Position numbers and translations under genes: made by a program. The notes under the pieces are model-generated. The model worked only from the letters and a program-made list of their open reading frames with translations. It searched no databases and was not told the DNA's origin. Below are positions 1 through 5,550 of a stretch of 5,550 bases of DNA, piece after piece. Source of the stretch: Gemmatimonadota bacterium (GTDB lineage Bacteria > GCA-2686955); contig JALXCG010000508.1 of the NCBI GenBank assembly GCA_026991065.1, forward strand, positions 1-5,550, given 5' to 3'. Each line of letters starts with the position of its first letter. The first letter of the stretch is position 1.

Positions 1-1
1 C

Positions 2-1504
2 GTGAAGACCGATCAGACCACCAATCACTTTCTCCAAGTCCGGCCCGCGCCGCAATACCCCGACGATCCATCGATATTCGTCGGCACTTTCGAGGGGTTC
101 TACTGGACCGAAGATGACGGCGCCAGCTGGCGCCAAGCCAACTTGAACCCCACCCGCATCTCGCGCCTGCTGGCGATCTCTCCTTCGTTCGCCGAGGATG
201 GCACGGTGGTCAGCGCCGGATATGGCATGCACCTCCTCTTCTCCGCCGATCGCGGCTCCTCCTGGGATCTGCGCTTTACCGATTTTCACGCCATCAGCGC
301 CTATTCGTTGGCGATCTCCCCCAACTATGTCAATGACTCGCTGGTGGTCTCCGGGACCGGCGCCGGGATCCGCCTGACCACCGACCAGGGACATACCTAC
401 GCCGATGTCCACCTCGCCGCCTACGATTCCAGCAGCATCGAATACAACTCGATCCGCACAGTGGCGTTCTCCCCCGATTTCGCCAATGATCAGACCATCA
501 TGGCCGTTGCCAACGGCGGTTTCTACCGTTCCACCGATGGAGGGACCGTCTGGGAGGCTTCCCAGCCACCGACGCGGCGCACCTGGAAACTGGCGATCTC
601 ACCCGAGTATCCCGCCGATTCTCTGCTTCTGGCCGGCGGCCCGGACGAAGATGGCGGCCTCTGGCGTTCGCTCAACGGCGGCCGCACCTGGCAGGAGGTG
701 GGAGAGATCACTTCCGCGATCTACGGCATCAAGATCTCGCCTGCTTTTGCCACCGACAATCGCGCCTTTCTGGTCACCGGACTCGATGGCGTGCTGGTGA
801 CCACCGATCGAGGCGACACCTGGTCTCCGGCCAACACCGGCCTGGGATTTGCCTATCCCTCTCACCTGGCTCTTTCCGCCGATTTCGGCCAGAACGGCAC
901 CGCGGTGCTCACGACCGAGGGCCACGGGGTCTTCGAGTCCACCGATTTCGGCCAGACCTGGCATCGCCTGTCGCCGATTTCAGCGCCGGTGACCAGTGGT
1001 CAATGCCTGGCGATCGCGCCCTCCTATCCCGCTGATCCGACCCTTTTTGTCGGCACCTGGGCGGGACTCTATATTTCGGTCGATCGCGGCCGGACCTGGC
1101 AGAAAAAGACCCAGTTCGAGATCTATGACGACCGGCGCCAGGAGCCGTGGGTGATGAGCGGGGCGTGGCACCGCGACAGTGCTGTCTCGCCCGCGATCAA
1201 TCAGGGGATCGCCTGGTCTCAGGAGCCGGGCGCGACCGCCATGTTGCCGATCGTGGGCAGCGGCGGGCGGGTGATCGGAGCCCGCGGGCCGGATCGTGGC
1301 GAGACCCTGATCACGATCGACGGTGGGCACGCCACCGTGGTGGATCTCTACAGCCCAGTGGTTGAAACTGAACAAACCCTGGTGGAGTGGGACGGCTTGC
1401 TCAACACCTACCACGAGCTGACCATTCAGGTGCGCGGTCACAAGAATCCCGCTTCGAGCGGCTACGGCGTGGGGATCGACGCTGTGGAAGTGCGCTTTCC
1501 GTAG
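2..1504 (+). CDS. Secreted-type Asp-box (BNR-like) beta-propeller with C-terminal jelly-roll-like domain, 5'-truncated
   Basis: The reading frame is open at the left edge and stops at TAG 1502-1504, giving 500 visible residues. The GTG at 2-4 is probably internal, because the first visible residues already belong to a propeller repeat. Eight Asp boxes (S/T-x-D-x-G-x-x-W/Y) lie at residues 36-43, 81-88, 126-133, 177-184, 223-230 (Asn replaces Asp), 267-274, 313-320 and 359-366, mostly 44-46 residues apart. Each is preceded by an I/F-S-P-x-Y/F-x-x-D motif and a short hydrophobic strand, as in BNR/YCF48/sortilin-like propellers. Residues about 375-499 form a different domain with G-P-D-R-G, I-D-G, V-D-L-Y-S, K-N-P-A-S-S-G and I-D-A-V-E-V signatures. 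That pattern is typical of galactose-binding-like (carbohydrate-binding) jelly rolls attached to secreted bacterial proteins. No catalytic motif is visible, so a glycan-binding or adhesive role is inference. The signal peptide would lie outside the window. The gene converges on the minus-strand unit with a 49-base gap. Confidence 0.85.
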   Translation: MKTDQTTNHFLQVRPAPQYPDDPSIFVGTFEGFYWTEDDGASWRQANLNPTRISRLLAISPSFAEDGTVVSAGYGMHLLFSADRGSSWDLRFTDFHAISAYSLAISPNYVNDSLVVSGTGAGIRLTTDQGHTYADVHLAAYDSSSIEYNSIRTVAFSPDFANDQTIMAVANGGFYRSTDGGTVWEASQPPTRRTWKLAISPEYPADSLLLAGGPDEDGGLWRSLNGGRTWQEVGEITSAIYGIKISPAFATDNRAFLVTGLDGVLVTTDRGDTWSPANTGLGFAYPSHLALSADFGQNGTAVLTTEGHGVFESTDFGQTWHRLSPISAPVTSGQCLAIAPSYPADPTLFVGTWAGLYISVDRGRTWQKKTQFEIYDDRRQEPWVMSGAWHRDSAVSPAINQGIAWSQEPGATAMLPIVGSGGRVIGARGPDRGETLITIDGGHATVVDLYSPVVETEQTLVEWDGLLNTYHELTIQVRGHKNPASSGYGVGIDAVEVRFP

Positions 1505-1553
1505 CCGCGGTCGACCGGCTCTTGGTCTGCCTCCGCCGCTCCTGGCCGCGTGT
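1505..1553. other. Convergent intergenic gap
   Basis: These 49 bases separate the TAG of the plus-strand propeller gene from the TAG of the minus-strand propeller gene. They contain a perfect 10-base palindrome, CGGTCGACCG, at 1508-1517, nested in a GCCG/CGGC pair (1504-1507 with 1516-1519). There is no T-run on either strand, so a classical intrinsic terminator is not supported. Termination is more likely Rho-dependent, or uses U-tract-poor hairpins such as those at 1564-1606. Confidence 0.5.
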
Positions 1554-2786
1554 CTACGGCAGCCGCGTCTGACGCGCCGCCGGCAGCGCCGGGAAGCTGC
1601 TGCCGGGTGCTCCCCAGATCAGCCAGGTTTCGGTCGCCGGCGCACCGCTCCAGACCACGCAGAGATACCCATCGCCCGCCAAAGCCACGCTCGGCGTGCG
1701 CCCGACAGCGGCAACCAACTGCGGCATCGACCAGCTCTCGCCGCCATCGGCCGACTCGGCCAGTTGGACCGAAAAATCGTTGTTGCTGTCGAGCACTTCC
1801 CAGACCAGCAGCGCGCGTCGCGGCCCGTTGCGCACCAGGCGCGGATTCCACTGCAAGCCGTGGCCGGGGCCGCCGAGCGGATAGGGGAGCGCTTCCCAGG
1901 TCGCACCGGCGTCGTGCGAAGTAGAGACAAAGAGATCATCATCGCCGATCCGGTCATCGACATAGGCGACCCACACCAGCGAATCGTCGGCGGCGATCGT
2001 GGGGCTCCACTGGTTGCCCAGAAGGGTGGGGTGAACCCGCGTCTCGGCCGTGAAACTGCGTCCGAAATCGTCGCTGCGGACCAGCAGCACATCGGCATCG
2101 CCGCCCAGGTCGTCGTAGCTTTCCCAGGCGATATAGGTGCGTCCCCGCCGGGTCATCGCCACCGCGGGCGCGAACTGATCGGTGGCGTCCTCTCCACTCA
2201 CCAGAATCGGTGCCGACCAGTGAACACCGCGGTCCAGCGAGAGCGCCGCGACAATATCGAAATCGAGATCCACCCGGCGCATCCAGACCGCCACCACGCG
2301 CCCACCGCGCCCCGCGGCCAGCGCCACGCCCAGGTTGTGGCCATATTCTCCACTCACCTCGACCGGCGCACCGAAAGAGCGGCCGTGATCCCACGAGAGC
2401 GCCGCCCGAATCCGCCGCGACCCCGCCGTCCCCAGTTCATCCCAGGCACAGACCACCAGCGAGTCCCCCGGCAGAACCACCACCCGTGGCCGGTCCGCCA
2501 TGCTCCCGCCCCGGTCCAGCCCGGCGCCACCATCCGGCCACGATTCGCCACCGTCCCCGGAGCGCGCCCAGTGGATCCCCGCCGGTCCGCTCCAGACGCA
2601 GACCTCGCCACCACCCGCCATGGCCGCGACATCCGGTTTGATATGAGCCCCCAACGAGTCGGCGTGAACCACTCGCGGGGGCTCGAGCGTCGCCGCCGGC
2701 GCCGTTCGACCGCCGCCGCCGACTCCGCCCGGGGCGAAGCCGGCGACCGCAAACCACGCCGCGGCGATCAGCCGAAATCTGCTCAC
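1554..2786 (-). CDS. Secreted six-Asp-box beta-propeller (sialidase-like fold, probably non-catalytic)
   Basis: The 410-residue product starts at GTG 2786-2784, which overlaps the TGA stop of the upstream amidase gene. This start places a signal peptide at the very N-terminus (basic SRFR, hydrophobic segment to about residue 18, then a Gly-rich stretch). The in-frame start at 2822 would add 12 residues before the signal and is less likely. Only a weak, distant GAGG (2803-2800) precedes the GTG, as expected for translational coupling. Six Asp boxes lie at residues 76-83, 131-138, 183-190, 238-245, 290-297 and 345-352. Seven hydrophobic strands ending in W or Y (W65, W115, W168, W221, Y275, W329, W379) alternate with them. 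The last strand has no Asp box and could close the ring, giving six or seven blades. There is no lipobox and no FRIP/YRIP motif, so sialidase activity is not supported although automatic annotation may say exo-alpha-sialidase. A periplasmic or extracellular binding or scaffold role with the co-expressed amidase is inference. Confidence 0.85.
   Translation of the reverse strand: MSRFRLIAAAWFAVAGFAPGGVGGGGRTAPAATLEPPRVVHADSLGAHIKPDVAAMAGGGEVCVWSGPAGIHWARSGDGGESWPDGGAGLDRGGSMADRPRVVVLPGDSLVVCAWDELGTAGSRRIRAALSWDHGRSFGAPVEVSGEYGHNLGVALAAGRGGRVVAVWMRRVDLDFDIVAALSLDRGVHWSAPILVSGEDATDQFAPAVAMTRRGRTYIAWESYDDLGGDADVLLVRSDDFGRSFTAETRVHPTLLGNQWSPTIAADDSLVWVAYVDDRIGDDDLFVSTSHDAGATWEALPYPLGGPGHGLQWNPRLVRNGPRRALLVWEVLDSNNDFSVQLAESADGGESWSMPQLVAAVGRTPSVALAGDGYLCVVWSGAPATETWLIWGAPGSSFPALPAARQTRLP
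1564..1606 (-). terminator. Tandem GC-rich hairpins at the 3' end of the minus-strand propeller gene (weak terminator candidate)
   Basis: Two inverted repeats sit in the last codons of the minus-strand gene. The first is CCGGCAGC (1580-1587) paired with GCTGCCGG (1599-1606), a perfect 8-bp stem with an 11-base loop. The second is CGCGT (1564-1568) paired with ACGCG (1572-1576), with a 3-base loop. Read on the minus strand, they come just before the TAG at 1556-1554. No U-tract follows, and GC-rich coding DNA often forms such stems by chance, so the terminator role is only a possibility. Confidence 0.2.
2783..2786 (-). promoter_or_regulatory. GTGA stop/start overlap (translational coupling)
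   Basis: On the minus strand the four bases GTGA contain both the GTG start of the propeller gene (2786-2784) and the TGA stop of the amidase gene (2785-2783). Such overlaps usually mean one mRNA and termination-reinitiation of ribosomes. The overlap also decides the propeller start, because the resulting N-terminus is a clean signal peptide. Confidence 0.8.
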
Positions 2787-5239
2787 GGCTGGGCCGGGAC
2801 CTCGATCCAGGACTGGGTCCAACCCTCGGCACCGGCGCCGCTGTTGATTCGGGCGTCAACCGCGTCGCGAATCCCCGGCAGCTCCACATAGAGCAAGTCT
2901 CCCGGGCACTCGGTGCCGCAGGTCGGGCAGACAATGTCCCGATGACCATAGATGTTGGTCTGGTTCTGCCCGTAGCCTTCGTAGTAACTGGTGCCGTGCG
3001 GGTCGATCCCCTTCTGGTCTGCCTTCCAGGCGAAAAGATCGTCGATCCCGTTGAGCAGTTCCGGAGTGGGCTGGTTGTTGTAGGGCTCGTGGTAGTAGCC
3101 GATCGCCGACACCGCCATGCTGCCGCAGTTCATCTTGTCATGCGCGCCGACCACATCATCACCACCGCCACGCCCCTCAAAGAGCATGCCGTTGGCGCAG
3201 GCAAGATACTGGTACCCGATGTCGCACCAGCCGCGGTCGTTCATGTGCAGAATCTGCACCGCCCGCACGGCCGCCGCGCAATCATCAAAACTGTTCGCCT
3301 CGTAGCCGCTGCCGGCGGTGTGGTGCAGCGCCAGGTGGGTCACGTTGCAGTAACTGTACTGGCACGTAGGCGGCATGGCGCCCCACTCGTCGCGACTGTA
3401 AACGTGCGGCTTGGGAAAAGGATCACCGCCGCCGCCACCACCACCGGTCACAGTGAAGGGGATCGTGTCGGTGTCTTGCAGCTCGCCGGTGTCATCGTTG
3501 TAAACCGATACTTGGTAGGTGTAATCATCTCCTTCGGCGCTGCCCGGAACCCCCAGATAGCCGCGATGGGTGCGGGTCTCATTGCCGAGAATCCGCCGCG
3601 TCACATCCCAGCCACCCTTGTGATACCAGGAAGCCATCAACTGACCCTGACTGTTGCGAACCTCGGTCACCCAGCGCACATGCACCGCATCCGCGCCCTC
3701 GTTGCGGGTCACCCGATTGCCGAAGAGGTCGTAACCCGGATCGGCCACGATCGGCTGCGGATCATCCGGCAGCACCTGCACGGAAAGCGGCCCACCGGAG
3801 CCGGTCTGCTCCTCCCACAAGTAGGTCACATCCACCCAGGCGTTCTCCAGGTAGCCCAGGCCCAGGTCGGCGGCAACATCGAATGCCGCATCGCAACCGC
3901 CCGGGTTGAGAACCGTGCGGCCATACTGGTCGAGACCGCCATTGTAGTTGTCGAAATAGGCCGCCTGCGCTTCCGGCATGCCGGTCGGCAGATCGGTCCA
4001 CATGCGCCGCGGGCGCTGGGGATGGTCGGGCGCATTCCAGTAGTTGTCGTCAATGTTCCAGGGGCCGACATCAAGCACGCCGACCGAGGCCACGCTCTGC
4101 CCGTTGTAGTCGAGGCGCGCGTTGTAGGGGGGATTCTCGTAGCCGGGATGGTATTCCCAGCCCAGATTGGCGAATTTCACATATTTGTCGGGCAGCGCGA
4201 TCTCATAACCGGACTGCGAATCGAACTGCGTCATGAAGACGGTGAGCCGCACATTGCCGTCCATGTGCACGCGATTGGGACGGCTGTGACGCGCCCGCTC
4301 CTCGCGCCACACCTGTCGCATCCACTCCAGCAACTCACTGGTGCGCGCCGCGCCCAGATTCTCCCGCACCCGGTTCCAGGAGCGGTTCAGCGTGGAGTGC
4401 AGCAACTGCTCATAGCCGGACGCCGCGATCGCCTCGCGCGCCGCTTCCTCGCCCTCCGCGGCGTCGATCAGATCGTCGCTCCAGCTCTTGAGATCGGCCA
4501 GCGTCGCCGCTTCTTCGCGGGCGATCCTGCGCACGATCGCCAACTCCGATTCGCTCAAAGCCTGCTCGGCGCGCGCCCGCGCGACCAGCTCCGGATTGAG
4601 GAAGAAGTAGGGCAGCACCGACTTGCGCAGCGGGTCCAGCTCCGGCGAGGGCTGCGGCACCGCCACCTGCTCGCCGCGCAGCGTGGAGTCGACGAAGAAG
4701 AGAGCGAGCGCGCCGAGCCGCAGCGCTTCCGGATGCGCGCAAGCACGGGCATCAACCGTGAGTCGCGCCCGCGCCTGCCGGCCATCCGCTTCGCGGCGAA
4801 AATGGAGACCGCCGTAAATCAGCTCCCAGCCCGACGGAAGATCCTGCCACAGATCGAATCCCTCCGGCTGCTGAGCATCGCCGTCCACCGGCAGCGGATA
4901 CCACATCGACCAATCACCGTCGGCGCTCCGGGTGGCAATCTCAAGGTCGATCCGAGCACCATCCGGCAGGGCCGCCGCCCACTTCGCGCTCACCGCATTG
5001 AACGCGATTCCGGCGGTCACCGGCTCCAACTCAATCTCACCGCGCAGAGCCCCTTCCGCCAGCGAGAAACCCTGGGCGCCATGGCGCAACCCATTGATAA
5101 AATGGACCTTGGCGGCGACAGTTGCGGCGTCGCGCAGATCCAGTGTTTGCCGATCATAGGTGGCGGGAGCCACCTGCGCGGTGGCGATCGTGGCCACCGT
5201 TCCTAGAGCGAGGGGGAGCAGCATCGATAGGCCTCTCAT
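2783..5239 (-). CDS. Secreted multidomain N-acetylmuramoyl-L-alanine amidase (PGRP/Amidase_2 type)
   Basis: The product has 818 residues from ATG 5239-5237. Domains in order: signal peptide (about 1-21, ending near A-T-A-Q); a beta-rich region (about 45-187) resembling N-terminal domains of large secreted bacterial PGRPs; a charged helical region (about 198-320); a possible RlpA-like double-psi barrel (about 326-476) with V-G-P-W-N at 391-395; an Ig/FN3-like domain (about 484-598); a Gly7 linker (599-605); and the amidase (about 611-798). The amidase has L-H-H-T (zinc ligand H639), I-G-Y (Y676), G-H-R-D (zinc ligand H766) and T-E-C-P-G (T776, zinc ligand C778), so all residues expected for zinc-dependent cleavage of the MurNAc-L-Ala bond are present. 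Oddly, H766 to C778 is 12 residues rather than the usual 8, because of an extra C-P-T-C-G (C771, C774). A second ATG at 5224-5222 has a better Shine-Dalgarno (GAGG at 5235-5232, 7 bases away) but would lose the only basic residue of the signal peptide, so the start is uncertain by five codons. The gene heads the unit with the propeller. Confidence 0.9.
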   Translation of the reverse strand: MRGLSMLLPLALGTVATIATAQVAPATYDRQTLDLRDAATVAAKVHFINGLRHGAQGFSLAEGALRGEIELEPVTAGIAFNAVSAKWAAALPDGARIDLEIATRSADGDWSMWYPLPVDGDAQQPEGFDLWQDLPSGWELIYGGLHFRREADGRQARARLTVDARACAHPEALRLGALALFFVDSTLRGEQVAVPQPSPELDPLRKSVLPYFFLNPELVARARAEQALSESELAIVRRIAREEAATLADLKSWSDDLIDAAEGEEAAREAIAASGYEQLLHSTLNRSWNRVRENLGAARTSELLEWMRQVWREERARHSRPNRVHMDGNVRLTVFMTQFDSQSGYEIALPDKYVKFANLGWEYHPGYENPPYNARLDYNGQSVASVGVLDVGPWNIDDNYWNAPDHPQRPRRMWTDLPTGMPEAQAAYFDNYNGGLDQYGRTVLNPGGCDAAFDVAADLGLGYLENAWVDVTYLWEEQTGSGGPLSVQVLPDDPQPIVADPGYDLFGNRVTRNEGADAVHVRWVTEVRNSQGQLMASWYHKGGWDVTRRILGNETRTHRGYLGVPGSAEGDDYTYQVSVYNDDTGELQDTDTIPFTVTGGGGGGGDPFPKPHVYSRDEWGAMPPTCQYSYCNVTHLALHHTAGSGYEANSFDDCAAAVRAVQILHMNDRGWCDIGYQYLACANGMLFEGRGGGDDVVGAHDKMNCGSMAVSAIGYYHEPYNNQPTPELLNGIDDLFAWKADQKGIDPHGTSYYEGYGQNQTNIYGHRDIVCPTCGTECPGDLLYVELPGIRDAVDARINSGAGAEGWTQSWIEVPAQP
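3425..3445 (-). repeat. Glycine-codon repeat encoding a Gly7 linker
   Basis: Seven consecutive GGT/GGC codons (residues 599-605 of the amidase) read on the plus strand as ACC and GCC triplets. They separate the Ig-like domain from the catalytic domain and are followed by a Pro-containing segment (D-P-F-P-K-P). The tract is a flexible hinge and a possible site of triplet slippage. Confidence 0.8.
5225..5237 (-). promoter_or_regulatory. Shine-Dalgarno supporting an alternative amidase start at 5224
   Basis: On the minus strand GAGAGG (5237-5232) lies seven bases before ATG 5224-5222, an ideal spacing. The upstream ATG at 5239 has only a GGGGG (5246-5242) two bases away, which is too close for normal use. 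The ribosome-binding evidence therefore favours the internal ATG, while signal-peptide composition favours the outer one (R2 in the n-region). Confidence 0.45.
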
Positions 5240-5550
5240 TGCCCCCGGCGGGTCGGCGCGGGCATCGGCGGGCGTCGGGAGCAGCGACGCCGCGGCGGCC
5301 GAGGGACAGAAGAATGGTCGAATGGTATGCAGAAAGAACGCGGCGGCGCTCACCACCCCCGGCGAATGGGTTTGAGCCTCATGCCCAAGCGCACCTGATC
5401 GCGCCGCACTCACCGCCCCTCGCCGCAAAGTGCGCCGCAACAGCGAATTGGAGCTGTCTTGGCAGCTCCGCGGGGGAGGAGCGGTCAACGCCCAACCGAA
5501 GCCTAACCCCCGGGCCGCTTTTTGAGGAGGGGGCGAGCGCCGATTGGAAC
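5240..5550. other. Gene-free upstream region of the amidase unit
   Basis: These 311 bases hold no convincing gene. The amidase frame stays open upstream to a TTG at 5488, but those 83 residues are low-complexity Ala/Pro/Arg-rich sequence placed before an internal signal peptide, so they are read as leader. Visible here are an inverted repeat at 5450-5469, three copies of CGCCGCA (5402-5408, 5421-5427, 5433-5439) and a T5 run on the plus strand at 5519-5523. A TTGACC hexamer (minus strand, 5488-5483) has no acceptable -10 element at 16-18 bases, so no promoter is called. Confidence 0.55.
5450..5469. repeat. Perfect 7-bp inverted repeat upstream of the amidase gene
   Basis: GGAGCTG (5450-5456) and CAGCTCC (5463-5469) are exact reverse complements around a 6-base centre. 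The repeat lies about 210 bases upstream of the amidase start. It could be an operator for a dimeric regulator or an RNA hairpin in the leader. No T-run follows on either strand, so it is not an intrinsic terminator. Confidence 0.4.

Noticed and set aside
1554-2786. Calling the minus-strand propeller an active exo-alpha-sialidase
   Set aside because: Asp boxes are structural and shared by many propellers. The FRIP/YRIP motif is absent, and no arginine triad can be assigned.
1764-2891. A 375-codon open frame on the plus strand, antisense to the minus-strand propeller
   Set aside because: It is very rich in Arg, Pro and His, has no fold signature, and crosses the end of the amidase gene. The minus-strand frame has six regularly spaced Asp boxes.
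2942-5206. A 754-codon open frame on the plus strand, antisense to the amidase gene
   Set aside because: Its translation is rich in Val, His and Arg with no recognisable motif. The minus-strand frame has a signal peptide and a complete set of amidase residues. Long antisense frames are expected when third codon positions are mostly G or C.
5240-5488. N-terminal extension of the amidase to the TTG at 5488
   Set aside because: It would bury a clear signal peptide behind 83 low-complexity residues.
5460-5488. Sigma-70 promoter based on TTGACC at 5488-5483 (minus strand)
   Set aside because: At 17 bases the -10 position reads CTGCCA, and neighbouring spacings are no better.
5480-5523. Plus-strand intrinsic terminator: AGCGG (5480-5484) with CCGCT (5515-5519) followed by a T5 run
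   Set aside because: The stem is only 5 bp across a 30-base loop, and no plus-strand gene precedes it.
1-5550. CRISPR arrays, tRNA or rRNA genes, insertion sequences
   Set aside because: I saw no regularly spaced direct repeats, no transposase-like frame with terminal inverted repeats, and no cloverleaf or rRNA sequence.

Overview
The window is GC-rich bacterial DNA. It holds three protein genes, and all three products look secreted or otherwise extracytoplasmic. Their architecture (Asp-box beta-propellers, a jelly-roll-like carbohydrate-binding-type domain, and a large multidomain peptidoglycan amidase with a cleavable signal peptide) fits an environmental, high-GC, probably diderm and possibly uncultured lineage. 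Nothing in the sequence fixes the phylum: there is no rRNA, no housekeeping marker and no type-IX sorting domain.

Layout. Positions 1-1504 (+) carry the 3' part of a gene for a secreted Asp-box (BNR-type) propeller with a C-terminal jelly-roll-like domain; its 5' end lies outside the window. A 49-base convergent gap (1505-1553) follows. On the minus strand, read right to left, lies a two-gene unit. The first gene (5239-2783) encodes an 818-residue secreted protein that ends in a PGRP/Amidase_2-type N-acetylmuramoyl-L-alanine amidase domain. The second (2786-1554) encodes a 410-residue secreted propeller with six Asp boxes. They overlap as GTGA: the GTG start of the second shares two bases with the TGA stop of the first, so they are almost certainly co-transcribed and probably translationally coupled. 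Positions 5240-5550 hold no convincing gene. They form the upstream leader of the amidase unit, with a perfect 7-bp inverted repeat but no clear sigma-70 promoter.

How the genes may work together (inference): the amidase would cut the amide bond between MurNAc and the stem peptide in the periplasm or outside the cell. The coupled propeller could be a partner or scaffold, since it has Asp boxes but no visible sialidase FRIP motif. The plus-strand propeller is a different family by repeat length (about 45-46 residues against about 53-54) and need not be functionally linked. The points most worth a second look are the amidase's domain order (beta-sandwich, helical region, RlpA-like barrel candidate, Ig-like domain, Gly7 linker, amidase), a CxxC insertion between its two C-terminal zinc ligands, and the GTGA coupling to a non-enzymatic propeller.
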